Below, in pieces: positions 17,432-27,367 of a DNA stretch of 64,000 bases. Below the pieces are notes generated by a model, which did not search any database, had not been told where the DNA came from, and saw nothing but the letters and a program-made list of their open reading frames with translations. This DNA comes from Pseudomonas soli. Lineage in GTDB: Bacteria > Pseudomonadota > Gammaproteobacteria > Pseudomonadales > Pseudomonadaceae. A program made the position numbers and the translations under genes. The stretch is taken from positions 409,152 through 473,151 of the forward strand of contig NZ_FOEQ01000001.1 of NCBI RefSeq assembly GCF_900110655.1, given 5' to 3'. The stretch's first letter is position 1, and every line of letters begins with the position of its first letter.

Positions 17432-18778
17432 ATGCTCCAGCTGTCCAATACCCGCTACTCCGGCCTCGCCCTCGCCACCCTGCTCGGTGCCCTTTCCCCT
17501 ACCACCAGTGCTGGCGAAATGTTCGCCAAGGACTCGAAGTGGATGCTCGGCGACTGGGGCGGTACCCGCAGTGAACTGCTGGAAAAGGGCTACGACTTCA
17601 CCCTTGGCTACACCGGCGAGATGGGCAGCAATCTGCACGGCGGCTACAGTCACGACCGCGCCGCACGCTACAGTGACCAGTTCACCTTCGGCGTGAACAT
17701 GGACCTGCAGAAGATCCTCGGCTGGCACGACACCGAGGTGCAGCTGACCGTCACCGAACGTCACGGCAACAACATCAGCAACGACCGCATCAACGACCCG
17801 CGCGTCGGCGGCTTCACCTCGGCCCAGGAAGTCTGGGGCCGTGGCCAGACCTGGCGTCTGACCCAGATGTGGATCAAGCAGAAGTACTTCGATGGCGCGC
17901 TGGACGTGAAATTCGGCCGCTTCGGCGAGGGCGAGGACTTCAACAGCTTCCCCTGCGACTTCCAGAACTTGGCGTTCTGCGGCTCGCAGGTGGGCAACTG
18001 GGTGGGCGGCATCTGGTACAACTGGCCGGTCAGCCAGTGGGCCCTGCGCGTGCGCTACAACCTCGATGACGCGCTCTACGCCCAGGTCGGGGTGTTCGAG
18101 CAGAACCCCTCGAACCTCGAGAGCGGCAACGGTTTCAAGCTCAGCGGCAGTGGCACCCAGGGCGCGGTGATGCCGATCGAACTGGTCTGGAGTCCGCGGG
18201 TCAATGGCCTGAAAGGGGAATATCGCGTCGGCTACTACTACAGTAATGCCAAGGCACAGGATGTACTCAAGGACAGCAACGGTACGCCCGCCGCCATCAG
18301 CGGCGCCGCCTATCGCAGCAGCTCGAGCAAGCACGGCCTGTGGCTCGGCGCCCAGCAGCAGGTGACCGCGCTGGCCTCCGACCAGTCCCGCGGCCTGAGC
18401 CTGTTCGCCAACGCCACGGTGCACGACAAGAAGACCAATGCCATCGACAACTATGTGCAGGCAGGTGTGGTTTACAAAGGGCCGTTCGATGCCCGCGCCA
18501 AGGACGACATCGGTTTCGCCCTGGCCCGCGTGCACGTCAACCCCGGCTATCGCAAGAACGCCCGCCTCAGCAACCAGGCCAACGGCCTGGACGACTACGA
18601 CAATCCCGGCTTCCTGCCCGTGCAGGACACCGAGTACAGCGCTGAACTCTATTACGGCATCCACCTGGCCGACTGGCTCACCGTACGCCCGAACCTGCAG
18701 TACATCCGCCATCCGGGCGGGGTGTCGCGGGTCGACGACGCGTTGATCGGCGGCCTGAAGATCCAGAGCAGTTTCTAA
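17432..18778 (+). CDS. oprB: Carbohydrate-selective porin OprB
   Basis: This 448-residue porin has a signal peptide (SGLALATLLGALSPTTSAGE, cleavage near residue 27). The OprB family start follows, KWMLGDWGGTRSELLEKGYDF. The barrel contains FGRFGEGEDFNSFPCDFQNLAFCGSQVGNW and ends with a terminal Phe (GGLKIQSSF). It admits glucose and related sugars through the outer membrane. gcd begins 31 bases downstream with no terminator, so the two form a glucose uptake and oxidation unit. No Shine-Dalgarno is seen because a palindrome occupies that position. Confidence 0.95.
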   Translation: MLQLSNTRYSGLALATLLGALSPTTSAGEMFAKDSKWMLGDWGGTRSELLEKGYDFTLGYTGEMGSNLHGGYSHDRAARYSDQFTFGVNMDLQKILGWHDTEVQLTVTERHGNNISNDRINDPRVGGFTSAQEVWGRGQTWRLTQMWIKQKYFDGALDVKFGRFGEGEDFNSFPCDFQNLAFCGSQVGNWVGGIWYNWPVSQWALRVRYNLDDALYAQVGVFEQNPSNLESGNGFKLSGSGTQGAVMPIELVWSPRVNGLKGEYRVGYYYSNAKAQDVLKDSNGTPAAISGAAYRSSSSKHGLWLGAQQQVTALASDQSRGLSLFANATVHDKKTNAIDNYVQAGVVYKGPFDARAKDDIGFALARVHVNPGYRKNARLSNQANGLDDYDNPGFLPVQDTEYSAELYYGIHLADWLTVRPNLQYIRHPGGVSRVDDALIGGLKIQSSF

Positions 18779-18809
18779 CCCGACCCTTTCACACTACGGA
18801 GAACAGACG

Positions 18810-21221
18810 ATGAGCACTGACGGTGCCAAGAATGGAACCCGCTGGCTACCGCGCCTGATGGGCGTGCTGCTGCTACTGATGGGCCTGGCCCTGCTGGCCG
18901 GCGGCATCAAGCTGAGCCAGCTGGGCGGCTCGCTTTACTACCTGATTGCCGGTATCGGCTTCGCCCTGTCCGGCATCCTGCTGCTGGCCAAGCGGCGCAT
19001 CGCCCTGGGCCTGTATGGCCTGGTACTGCTGGGCAGCACCGCCTGGGCTCTGCTGGAAGTGGGCCTGGACTGGTGGCAGCTGGTGCCGCGCCTGGCCATC
19101 TGGTTCGCCATCGGCGTGGTCCTGCTGCTGCCGTGGGCGCGCCGCCCGCTGGTCGGCCCTGCGTCCAAGGTCAACACCGCCCTGCTCAGCGTCGCCGTGG
19201 TCGCCTCCGGCGCCACTGCCGTGGCCAGCCAGTTCACTCACCCGGGCGAAATCCGTGGCGAGTTCACCCGCGACAACAGCGAGATGGGCAGCGCCGCCCC
19301 GGCCATGCCCGACGGTGAATGGCAGGCCTACGGCCGCACCGAGCACGGCGACCGCTACTCGCCGCTGCGCCAGATCACCCCGCAGAACGCCTACCGCCTG
19401 GAAGAGGCCTGGCGTATCCGCACCGGCGACCTGCCGACCGAGAACGACCCGGTGGAGCTGACCAACCAGAACACGCCGCTGAAGGTCAACGGCATGCTCT
19501 ACGCCTGCACCGCCCACAGCCGCCTGCTGGCGCTGGACCCGGACACCGGCGCCGAGATCTGGCGCTTTGATCCGCAGGTCAAGAGCCCCACCGGCACTTT
19601 CAAGGGCTTCGCCCACATGACCTGCCGCGGCGTCTCGTACTATGACGAGAACAACTACGTCAGCCGTGATGGCAGCCCCGCGCCGAAGATCACCGACGCA
19701 GGCCAGGCCGTGGCCCAGGCCTGCCCGCGCCGCCTCTACCTGCCCACCGCCGACGCCCGCCTGATCGCCATCAACGCCGACAATGGCAAGGTCTGCGAAG
19801 GCTTCGCCAACCAGGGCGTGATCGACCTGACCCGTGGCATCGGCCCGTTCACCGCCGGTGGTTACTACTCCACTTCCCCGGCCGCGATCACCCGCAGCCT
19901 GGTGATCATCGGTGGCCACGTCACCGACAATGAGTCGACCAACGAGCCGTCCGGCGTGATCCGCGCCTACGACGTGCACGACGGCCACCTGGTGTGGAAC
20001 TGGGACAGCAACAACCCCGACGACACCAAGCCCCTGGCCGACGGCAAGTTCTACAGCCGCAACTCGGCCAACATGTGGTCGATCGCCAGCGTCGACGAAG
20101 ACCTCGGCATGATCTACCTGCCGCTGGGCAACCAGACCCCTGACCAGTGGGGCGCCGACCGCACCCCGGGCGCCGAGAAGTACAGCGCCGGCATCGTCGC
20201 CCTGGACCTGGCCACCGGCAAGGCGCGCTGGAACTACCAGTTCACCCACCACGACCTGTGGGACATGGACGTCGGCAGCCAGCCCACCCTGGTGCACCTG
20301 AAGACCGACGACGGCGTCAAGCCGGCGGTCATCGTGCCGACCAAGCAAGGCAGCCTGTACGTGCTCGACCGCCGCGACGGCACGCCGATCGTGCCGATCC
20401 GCGAGATCCCGGTACCCCAAGGCGCGGTCAAGGGCGACCATACCGCGCCGACCCAGGCCCGTTCCGACCTCAACCTGCTCGGCCCTGACCTGACCGAACA
20501 GGCCATGTGGGGCGCCACGCCGTTCGACCAGATGCTCTGCCGCATCCAGTTCCGCAGCCTGCGCTACGAAGGCCAGTACACCCCGCCGTCCGAGCAGGGC
20601 AGCCTGGTCTACCCAGGCAACGTCGGCGTGTTCAACTGGGGCAGCGTCTCGGTCGACCCGGTGCGCCAGATCCTCTTCACCTCGCCGAACTACATGGCTT
20701 TCGTGTCGAAGATGGTCCCACGCGAGCAGGTCGCCGAAGGCAGCAAGCGCGAAAGCGAGACCAGCGGCGTGCAGCCGAACACAGGTGCGCCGTACGCCGT
20801 GACCATGCACCCGTTCATGTCGCCACTGGGCATTCCGTGCCAGGCGCCGGCCTGGGGCTACGTGGCAGCCATCGACCTGTTCACCAACAAAGTGGTGTGG
20901 AAACACAAGAACGGCACCACCCGTGACAGCACCCCGGTGCCGATCGGCATGCCGGTGGGCGTGCCAAGCATGGGTGGCTCGATCGTCACTGCCGGCGGCG
21001 TCGGCTTCCTCAGCGGCACCCTGGACCAGTACCTGCGCGCCTACGACGTGAAGAACGGCCAGGAGCTGTGGAAGGCTCGCCTGCCGGCCGGCGGCCAGGC
21101 CACGCCGATGAGCTACACCGGCAAGGATGGCAAGCAGTACGTGCTGGTAACCGCCGGCGGCCATGGCTCGCTCGGTACGAAAATGGGCGACTACATCATC
21201 GCTTACAAATTGGCTGAGTAA
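18810..21221 (+). CDS. gcd: Membrane-bound PQQ glucose dehydrogenase
   Basis: This 803-residue enzyme oxidises glucose to gluconolactone in the periplasm with PQQ and passes electrons to ubiquinone. The N-terminal 150 residues form five membrane helices (LMGVLLLLMGLALLAGGIKL, LYYLIAGIGFALSGILLLA and others). The rest is an eight-bladed PQQ beta-propeller, with AYGRTEHGDRYSPLRQI at its start and later TNKVVWKHKNGTTRD and WKARLPAGGQATPMSY. Length matches the E. coli and P. putida enzymes. Its gluconic acid product underlies mineral phosphate solubilisation in such bacteria. GGAGAACAGACG precedes the ATG. Confidence 0.98.
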   Translation: MSTDGAKNGTRWLPRLMGVLLLLMGLALLAGGIKLSQLGGSLYYLIAGIGFALSGILLLAKRRIALGLYGLVLLGSTAWALLEVGLDWWQLVPRLAIWFAIGVVLLLPWARRPLVGPASKVNTALLSVAVVASGATAVASQFTHPGEIRGEFTRDNSEMGSAAPAMPDGEWQAYGRTEHGDRYSPLRQITPQNAYRLEEAWRIRTGDLPTENDPVELTNQNTPLKVNGMLYACTAHSRLLALDPDTGAEIWRFDPQVKSPTGTFKGFAHMTCRGVSYYDENNYVSRDGSPAPKITDAGQAVAQACPRRLYLPTADARLIAINADNGKVCEGFANQGVIDLTRGIGPFTAGGYYSTSPAAITRSLVIIGGHVTDNESTNEPSGVIRAYDVHDGHLVWNWDSNNPDDTKPLADGKFYSRNSANMWSIASVDEDLGMIYLPLGNQTPDQWGADRTPGAEKYSAGIVALDLATGKARWNYQFTHHDLWDMDVGSQPTLVHLKTDDGVKPAVIVPTKQGSLYVLDRRDGTPIVPIREIPVPQGAVKGDHTAPTQARSDLNLLGPDLTEQAMWGATPFDQMLCRIQFRSLRYEGQYTPPSEQGSLVYPGNVGVFNWGSVSVDPVRQILFTSPNYMAFVSKMVPREQVAEGSKRESETSGVQPNTGAPYAVTMHPFMSPLGIPCQAPAWGYVAAIDLFTNKVVWKHKNGTTRDSTPVPIGMPVGVPSMGGSIVTAGGVGFLSGTLDQYLRAYDVKNGQELWKARLPAGGQATPMSYTGKDGKQYVLVTAGGHGSLGTKMGDYIIAYKLAE

Positions 21222-21235
21222 GCGTCACGCCTGTC

Positions 21236-21278
21236 GCGGGGCAAGCCCGCTCCCATCGAGGGAGCGGGCTTGCCCCGC
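21236..21278. repeat. REP palindrome pair after gcd
   Basis: This is a perfect 19-base inverted repeat (GCGGGGCAAGCCCGCTCCC) with a 5-base loop. It belongs to the P. putida REP family and probably stabilises or ends the gcd transcript. Confidence 0.85.
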
Positions 21279-21374
21279 TATTGTTTCCCCCGCAGTTCTC
21301 CCCCCTTCGTCTACCATTGAAACCTGCCAACCACCGCCCCATCTAAGCACCATAGCCATTCACGCAGGTGCCCC

Positions 21375-23795
21375 ATGAGCGACCAGCAGGATTTCCCGGA
21401 ACACCCCGACGAACACAGCGAAGTCGAACATCTCGATCCCTCGACCGCACCCGGTCACCATCTCGCCCTGCCCGGCCAGCAGCTGCCGGACAAGGTCTAC
21501 GTGATCCCGATCCACAACCGCCCGTTCTTCCCCGCGCAAGTGCTGCCGGTGATCGTCAATGAAGAACCTTGGGCCGAAACCCTCGACTTGGTCGCCAAGA
21601 CCCCGCACCACTCCCTGGCGCTGTTCTTCATGGACACCCCGCCGGAAGACCACCGCCACTTCGACACCAAGGCCCTGCCCGAATACGGCACCCTGGTGAA
21701 GGTGCACCACGCCAGCCGCGAAGGCGGCAAGCTGCAGTTCGTCGCCCAGGGCCTGACCCGCGTGCGCATCCGCACCTGGCTCAAGCACCACCGCCCGCCC
21801 TACCTGGTGGAGGTCGACTACCCACGCCAGCCGGCGGAGCCCACCGACGAGGTGAAAGCCTACGGCATGGCCCTGATCAACGCGATCAAGGAGCTGCTGC
21901 CGCTCAACCCGCTGTACAGCGAAGAGCTAAAGAACTACCTCAACCGCTTCAGCCCCAACGATCCGTCACCACTGACCGACTTCGCCGCCGCCCTCACTTC
22001 GGCCACTGGCAACCAGCTGCAGGAAGTGCTCGATTGCGTGCCCATGCTCAAGCGCATGGAAAAGGTCCTGCCGATGCTGCGCAAGGAGGTCGAGGTCGCC
22101 CGCCTGCAGAACGAGATCTCCGCCGAGGTAAACCGCCAGATCGGCGAGCACCAACGCGAATTCTTCCTCAAGGAACAGCTCAAGGTCATCCAGCAGGAGC
22201 TGGGCCTGACCAAGGACGACCGCAGCGCCGACGTGGAGCAGTTCCAGCAGCGCCTGGCGGGCAAGACCCTGCCCGAGCAGGCGAAAAAACGTATCGACGA
22301 AGAGATGGGCAAGCTGGCGATCCTCGAGACCGGCTCGCCGGAGTATGCCGTCACCCGCAACTACCTGGAGTGGGCCACCGCCCTGCCCTGGGGTGTGTAC
22401 GGCAAGGACAAGCTCGACCTCAAGCACGCGCGCAAGGTACTCGACCGCCACCACGCCGGGCTCGACGACATCAAGGAACGCATCCTCGAGTTCCTCGCCG
22501 TCGGCGCCTGGAAGGGTGAGATCAGCGGCTCCATCGTGCTGCTGGTGGGCCCGCCCGGGGTGGGCAAGACCAGCATCGGCAAGTCCATCGCCGAATCCCT
22601 GGGCCGGCCGTTCTACCGGTTCAGCGTCGGCGGCATGCGCGACGAGGCCGAGATCAAGGGCCACCGCCGCACCTACATCGGCGCCCAGCCGGGCAAGCTG
22701 GTGCAGGCGCTGAAGGAGGTCGAGGTGATGAACCCGGTGATCATGCTCGACGAGATCGACAAGATGGGCCAGAGCTACCAGGGCGACCCAGCCTCGGCGC
22801 TGCTGGAAACCCTCGACCCGGAACAGAACGTCGACTTCCTCGACCACTACCTGGACCTGCGCCTGGACCTGTCCAAGGTGCTGTTCGTCTGCACCGCCAA
22901 CACCCTGGACTCGATCCCCGGCCCCTTGCTCGATCGCATGGAAGTGATCCGCCTGTCCGGCTATATCACCGAAGAAAAGCTGGCCATCGCCAAGCGCCAC
23001 CTGTGGCCCAAGCAGCTGGACAAGGCCGGCGTGGCCAAGACCAGCCTGAGCATCAACGACGCCGCGCTGCGTGCGGTGATCGAGGGCTATGCCCGCGAAG
23101 CCGGGGTGCGTCAGCTGGAGAAACAGCTGGGCAAGCTGGTGCGCAAGTCGGTGGTCAAACTGCTGGAAGACCCGGACGCCAAGCTCAAGATCGCCGCCAA
23201 GGACCTCGAGCCCGCCCTGGGCATGCCGGTGTTCCGCAGCGAGCAGGTGCTGGCCGGTAAGGGTGTTATCACCGGTCTTGCCTGGACCAGCATGGGCGGC
23301 GCCACCCTGCCGATCGAGGCCACGCATATCCACAGCCTCAACCGCGGCCTCAAGCTCACCGGGCAGTTGGGTGACGTGATGAAGGAATCGGCAGAGATCG
23401 CCTACAGCTATATCAGTTCGAACCTCAAGCAGTTCGGTGGCACCCCCGGCTACTTCAACGAGGCGTTCATCCACCTGCACGTGCCCGAGGGCGCCACGCC
23501 CAAGGACGGCCCCAGCGCCGGTGTGACCATGGCCAGCGCCCTGCTGTCGCTGGCCCGCGACCAGGCGCCGAAGAAAGGCGTGGCCATGACCGGCGAGCTG
23601 ACCCTGACCGGCCAGGTGCTGCCGATCGGCGGGGTGCGCGAGAAAGTGATCGCCGCGCGGCGCCAGAAGATCTTCGAGCTGATCCTGCCGGAGGCCAACC
23701 GTGGCGATTTCGAAGAATTGCCTGACTACCTGAAGGAAGGGCTGAGCGTGCACTTTGCCAAGCGCTTTGCCGACGTGGCGAAAGTATTGTTCTAA
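21375..23795 (+). CDS. lon: ATP-dependent Lon protease, second-type
   Basis: This 806-residue Lon-type AAA+ serine protease has an N-terminal substrate-binding domain opening MSDQQDFPEHPDEH. Walker A GPPGVGKTS starts near residue 392 and Walker B is VIMLDEID. The protease domain has catalytic Ser714 (KDGPSAGV) and Lys757 (GVREKVIAARR), 43 residues apart as in E. coli Lon. It degrades damaged and regulatory proteins in the cytosol. The acidic N-terminal extension and the location apart from clpX indicate it is probably the paralogue of the canonical clpPX-lon enzyme. The role of this second copy is unclear. Confidence 0.95.
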   Translation: MSDQQDFPEHPDEHSEVEHLDPSTAPGHHLALPGQQLPDKVYVIPIHNRPFFPAQVLPVIVNEEPWAETLDLVAKTPHHSLALFFMDTPPEDHRHFDTKALPEYGTLVKVHHASREGGKLQFVAQGLTRVRIRTWLKHHRPPYLVEVDYPRQPAEPTDEVKAYGMALINAIKELLPLNPLYSEELKNYLNRFSPNDPSPLTDFAAALTSATGNQLQEVLDCVPMLKRMEKVLPMLRKEVEVARLQNEISAEVNRQIGEHQREFFLKEQLKVIQQELGLTKDDRSADVEQFQQRLAGKTLPEQAKKRIDEEMGKLAILETGSPEYAVTRNYLEWATALPWGVYGKDKLDLKHARKVLDRHHAGLDDIKERILEFLAVGAWKGEISGSIVLLVGPPGVGKTSIGKSIAESLGRPFYRFSVGGMRDEAEIKGHRRTYIGAQPGKLVQALKEVEVMNPVIMLDEIDKMGQSYQGDPASALLETLDPEQNVDFLDHYLDLRLDLSKVLFVCTANTLDSIPGPLLDRMEVIRLSGYITEEKLAIAKRHLWPKQLDKAGVAKTSLSINDAALRAVIEGYAREAGVRQLEKQLGKLVRKSVVKLLEDPDAKLKIAAKDLEPALGMPVFRSEQVLAGKGVITGLAWTSMGGATLPIEATHIHSLNRGLKLTGQLGDVMKESAEIAYSYISSNLKQFGGTPGYFNEAFIHLHVPEGATPKDGPSAGVTMASALLSLARDQAPKKGVAMTGELTLTGQVLPIGGVREKVIAARRQKIFELILPEANRGDFEELPDYLKEGLSVHFAKRFADVAKVLF

Positions 23796-23820
23796 AGAGG
23801 ACGGGGCCGCGTTGCGGCCC

Positions 23821-23891
23821 TATCGCCGGCAAGCCGGCTCCCACAAAGTGCAGGATGTATCCTACTTGTGGGAGCCGGCTTGCCGGCGATA
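23821..23891. repeat. REP inverted pair after lon
   Basis: Two 26-base copies (starting TATCGCCGGCAAGCCGGCTC) face each other across 19 bases with perfect complementarity. It fills the gap between lon and the lipoprotein inhibitor gene. Confidence 0.9.
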
Positions 23892-23963
23892 GGGCGCGCG
23901 TAGACCACACAAACTTGCGACAGCTTCGGTTATCCTCAGGCCATTCCAGCTTCAGGAGCCAAC

Positions 23964-24356
23964 ATGACCCTCCCTCGCCTGCTCGTTCCCGCCGCCCTGG
24001 CCCTGCTCACCGCTTGCGCCCAGCAACCGCAACGCACCGTCGAACTGGACGGCGAAAGCGAATGCCCAAAGCGCCTGCAGGTCGGCCAGACCCTGACCCT
24101 CACCCTGCCCAGCAACCCCACCACCGGCTACCGCTGGCTGCTGCAGAACCCGGCTTCGGAGATCCTGCGCAGCCTTGGCCCCGAGGTATACAGTTCTCCG
24201 GAGCAAGCTGGCATCGTCGGCAGCGGTGGCCTGTCCAGCTGGCGCTTCCAGGCCAAGGCCGCCGGCGAGGGCCATCTGATCCTGGTCTACCAGCAGCCCT
24301 GGGCCCCGGAAGTACGTCCGGTACAGACCTTCGATTGCGCCATTCGGGTCAACTGA
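23964..24356 (+). CDS. Chagasin-like (I42) protease inhibitor lipoprotein
   Basis: This 130-residue protein has a lipoprotein signal peptide (LVPAALALLTAC, lipobox cysteine at residue 18). It has the chagasin/I42 loop signature NPTTGYRW (about residues 52-59) and GEGHLILVYQQPW, plus two further cysteines. Chagasin family proteins inhibit papain-like cysteine proteases. In Pseudomonas the target is unknown, but an envelope location is clear. It stands alone between lon and cmoA. Confidence 0.85.
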   Translation: MTLPRLLVPAALALLTACAQQPQRTVELDGESECPKRLQVGQTLTLTLPSNPTTGYRWLLQNPASEILRSLGPEVYSSPEQAGIVGSGGLSSWRFQAKAAGEGHLILVYQQPWAPEVRPVQTFDCAIRVN

Positions 24357-24445
24357 GCGAACGGCGCCGGTCAGCCAGTCATGCAAGCTTGCCGTGGTTT
24401 GGCTAGAATGCCGCCCCTGTAGATTGCCAGCCGCCTGGACCCACC

Positions 24446-25189
24446 GTGAGCAAACAACCCGACCGCCTATTCGCCCAACCCCTGGAGCAGGTGCCCGACT
24501 TCGTCTTCAACGAAGACGTGGTGCAGGTGTTCCCGGACATGATCAAGCGTTCGGTGCCCGGTTACCCGACCATCGTCGAGAACCTCGGCGTGCTGGCCGC
24601 GCGCTTCGCCCAGCCGGGCTCCGCACTGTACGACCTCGGCGCCTCGCTGGGCGCGGTGACCCAGGCGCTGCGTCGCCACGTGCGCGCGGACGGCTGCCGG
24701 GTGATCGCGGTGGATAACTCCGCGGCCATGGTCGAGCGCTGCCGCCAGTACCTCACCGCCCAGGACTCGATGTTCCAGGAGTTGCTGCCGGTGCAGGTGC
24801 TGGAGGCCGATATTCTCGCCCTGCCCTTCGAGCCGGCCTCTGTGGTGGCGATGAACTTCACCCTGCAGTTCGTCGCTCCCGAACAGCGCCTGGACCTGCT
24901 TGCCCGCATCCGCCAGGCACTTTTGCCGGGCGGCGCGTTGATTCTCTCGGAGAAACTGCGCTTCACCGACGCCCAGGAGCAGGAACTGCTCAACGAACTG
25001 CACCTGGACTTCAAGCGTGCCAATGGCTACAGCGAACTGGAAATCGCCCAGAAGCGCAGCGCCATCGAGAACGTGATGAAACCCGACACCCTGGAAACCC
25101 ATGAAGCGCGCCTGCGCGCCGCCGGCTTCTCCAAGGTCGTGCCCTGGTTCCAATGCCTCAACTTCGCCTCGCTGATAGCCCTGCCATGA
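24446..25189 (+). CDS. cmoA: Carboxy-S-adenosyl-L-methionine synthase CmoA
   Basis: This 247-residue enzyme makes carboxy-SAM from SAM and prephenate. The SAM site is [15 protein letters not shown] (about 63-77), followed by [14 protein letters not shown]. The family core [26 protein letters not shown] lies near the N-terminus. It starts with GTG (24446) and overlaps cmoB by ATGA. Its product is used by CmoB to modify tRNA wobble uridine to cmo5U. Confidence 0.97.
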   Translation: MSKQPDRLFAQPLEQVPDFVFNEDVVQVFPDMIKRSVPGYPTIVENLGVLAARFAQPGSALYDLGASLGAVTQALRRHVRADGCRVIAVDNSAAMVERCRQYLTAQDSMFQELLPVQVLEADILALPFEPASVVAMNFTLQFVAPEQRLDLLARIRQALLPGGALILSEKLRFTDAQEQELLNELHLDFKRANGYSELEIAQKRSAIENVMKPDTLETHEARLRAAGFSKVVPWFQCLNFASLIALP

Positions 25190-26142
25190 TCGATCTGTCC
25201 CCCCTTGTCCGCCGCCTGGCGGGCACCCCCCTTGCCACCTGGTCCCAAGGCCTGCAGGCGCAACTCGAGAGCAAGCTGGAAAAAGGCCACGGCGACCTCG
25301 ATCGCTGGCGCGGCGCCCTCGACGCACTGCCGCAGCTGACCCCGAGCGAAGTCGACCTGGTCGACGGCCTGCGCCTGGACTGCGACTGCGACGACGCCAC
25401 CCGCGCGCAGATGCGCCAGGCGCTGATGGGCCTGTCGCCCTGGCGCAAGGGCCCGTTCGACCTGTTCGGCGTGCATGTCGATACCGAATGGCGCTCGGAC
25501 TGGAAATGGTCGCGGGTCGGCCCGCACCTGGACCTCAAGGGCAAGCGCGTACTCGACGTGGGGTGCGGCAACGGCTACTACCAGTGGCGCATGCTCGGCG
25601 CCGGCGCCGACATGGTCATCGGCGTCGACCCCAACTGGTTGTTCTTCTGCCAGTTCCAGGCCGTGCAGCAATACCTGCCGGACTTGCCGGCGTGGCACCT
25701 GCCGTTCGCCCTCGAAGAGCTGCCGGCCAACCTCGAAGGTTTCGACACCGTGTTCTCCATGGGCGTGTTCTACCACCGCCGCTCGCCCATCGAGCACCTG
25801 CTGGCGCTCAAGGATTGCCTGGTCAAGGGTGGCGAGCTGGTGCTGGAAACCCTGGTGATCGAGGGCGACGAAAACCAGGTGCTGGTACCCGAGGACCGCT
25901 ACGCGCAGATGCGCAACGTATGGTTCCTGCCGTCGGTGCCGGCCCTGGAGCGCTGGCTGCGCCGCGCCGGTTTCAGCGATGTGCGCTGTGTCGATGTCAG
26001 CGTCACCAGCGTCGAGGAACAACGCAGCACCGAGTGGATGCGCTATCAGTCACTGGGCGACTTCCTCGACCCGAACGACCACGGCAGGACCATCGAAGGC
26101 CTGCCGGCACCACGCCGCGCCACATTGCTGGCGCGCAAATAA
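25186..26142 (+). CDS. cmoB: tRNA U34 carboxymethyltransferase CmoB
   Basis: This 318-residue enzyme transfers the carboxymethyl group from carboxy-SAM to 5-hydroxyuridine-34 of tRNA. It has [20 protein letters not shown] (about 122-141) and the CmoB segments [14 protein letters not shown] and [16 protein letters not shown]. The ATG lies within the last codons of cmoA, so the pair is translationally coupled. It broadens codon reading of U34 tRNAs. Length is normal. Confidence 0.97.
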   Translation: MIDLSPLVRRLAGTPLATWSQGLQAQLESKLEKGHGDLDRWRGALDALPQLTPSEVDLVDGLRLDCDCDDATRAQMRQALMGLSPWRKGPFDLFGVHVDTEWRSDWKWSRVGPHLDLKGKRVLDVGCGNGYYQWRMLGAGADMVIGVDPNWLFFCQFQAVQQYLPDLPAWHLPFALEELPANLEGFDTVFSMGVFYHRRSPIEHLLALKDCLVKGGELVLETLVIEGDENQVLVPEDRYAQMRNVWFLPSVPALERWLRRAGFSDVRCVDVSVTSVEEQRSTEWMRYQSLGDFLDPNDHGRTIEGLPAPRRATLLARK

Positions 26143-26165
26143 AAAAAGGCGCCCGCTAGGGCGCC
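26141..26165 (-). terminator. Terminator between cmoB and a small minus-strand gene
   Basis: GGCGCCC/GGGCGCC (26148-26165, loop GCTA) is followed on the minus strand by seven T. It ends the small secreted protein gene at 26213-26416 and may also act on cmoB. Confidence 0.8.
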
Positions 26166-26212
26166 GAGGCTCACCTGCGCCGAGGAGCTGTGGCGGCGCA
26201 GGCGTGTGGTGC

Positions 26213-26416
26213 TCAATCCTTGGCCAGCTCGCGGGCCTTCTCTTCTGCCTTGCGCTCGCGCTCGGCCACAGCTTGCTGCTTGTCGCCGTGCAAACGCGCC
26301 TGATCCTCGCGGAAGGCTTGCCAGAATTGCTTCGAACGCTCCCCGCCACCCTCGGCGAAAATGCTGGTGCTGCCCAGGGCGAGGATCGCCAGCAGCAGGT
26401 ACTTGGTCAGGCTCAT
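26213..26416 (-). CDS. Small secreted protein, function unknown
   Basis: This 67-residue protein has a signal peptide (MSLTKYLLLAILALGSTSIF, cleavage after FA at about 21). A short highly charged helical tail follows (QQAVAERERKAEEKARELA). It has its own terminator, and a single REP lies upstream. No domain was recognised. The mature part of about 46 residues is probably periplasmic and mostly helical. Confidence 0.7.
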   Translation of the reverse strand: MSLTKYLLLAILALGSTSIFAEGGGERSKQFWQAFREDQARLHGDKQQAVAERERKAEEKARELAKD

Positions 26417-26520
26417 CGTGCTTGCCTCGTGATAACCGTTTCGACAGGGCCATCATCGCAAGCGGGAGCTAACGCCAAGGTGAGGCAGACATTACAGTCC
26501 TGAAATCCCCGCCGTACCGC

Positions 26521-26546
26521 GTGGGAGCGGGCTTGCCCCGCGATTG
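26521..26546. repeat. Solitary REP element
   Basis: A single REP unit (GTGGGAGCGGGCTTGCCCCG) lies in the divergent gap between the small secreted protein and the response regulator. No partner copy is nearby. Confidence 0.7.
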
Positions 26547-26692
26547 CGACAAGCCTGTCGCGCATATGACCCACAGATTACAAATCAGCAATCCTCCTCT
26601 TTTCGCCATTCGCATCCAGTAACATTCCCGCCGCTTGACCCTGATGTCACTACAGGGTCGAGAATCGCCCCCTTTCCACACAGAGCCCGACC

Positions 26693-27367
26693 ATGCGCCT
26701 ACTGATCATCGAGGACGAACCACGCACCGCCGACTACCTGCAACAGGGCCTGCGCGAGAACGGGTATGTGGTCGACTGCGCCTCCAGCGGCACCGATGGT
26801 CTGCACTTGGCCCGCCAGCAGCCCTACGATCTGGTGATCCTTGACGTCAACCTGCCCGGGCTCGATGGTTGGGGCGTGCTGCAGCGCCTGCGCGCCGAAT
26901 CCTCCACGCGGATCATGATGCTCACCGCCCACGGCCGTCTCGCCGATCGCGTCAAGGGGCTGGACCTGGGCGCAGACGACTACCTGCTGAAGCCGTTCGA
27001 ATTCCCCGAGCTGCTGGCGCGTATCCGCAGCCTGCTGCGGCGCAACGACCAGCGCCTGCAGCCGAGCACCTTGAAGGTCGCCGACCTCGAACTCGATCCG
27101 GGCCGCCACCGCGCCTGGCGCGGCGGCCAGCGCATCGACCTGACCGCCAAGGAGTTCGCCCTGCTGCACCTGTTGATGCGCCAGAGCGGCGAGGTGCTGT
27201 CACGCACCCAGATCATCTCGCTGGTGTGGGACATGAACTTCGACTGCGACACCAACGTGGTGGAGGTATCGATCCGCCGCCTGCGGGCGAAGATCGACGA
27301 CCCCTTCGACGACAAGCTGATCCACACCCTGCGCGGCGTCGGCTATGTGCTAGAGGCGCGGACGTGA
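26693..27367 (+). CDS. OmpR-family response regulator (metal-type)
   Basis: This 224-residue regulator has a receiver domain with phospho-acceptor Asp51 (VILDVNLPG) and conserved Lys near 101 (LLKPFEF). A winged-helix DNA-binding domain follows ([48 protein letters not shown]). Sequence style is that of the CopR/CusR/IrlR heavy-metal subgroup, but no copper or zinc resistance genes are adjacent, so the stimulus is undetermined. The sensor kinase gene overlaps its stop codon by 4 bases. Confidence 0.92.
   Translation: MRLLIIEDEPRTADYLQQGLRENGYVVDCASSGTDGLHLARQQPYDLVILDVNLPGLDGWGVLQRLRAESSTRIMMLTAHGRLADRVKGLDLGADDYLLKPFEFPELLARIRSLLRRNDQRLQPSTLKVADLELDPGRHRAWRGGQRIDLTAKEFALLHLLMRQSGEVLSRTQIISLVWDMNFDCDTNVVEVSIRRLRAKIDDPFDDKLIHTLRGVGYVLEART

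Noticed and set aside
18873..21164. 763-codon minus-strand frame
   Set aside because: Antisense to gcd; composition is an artefact of codon bias (Val, His, Gly, Gln repeats).
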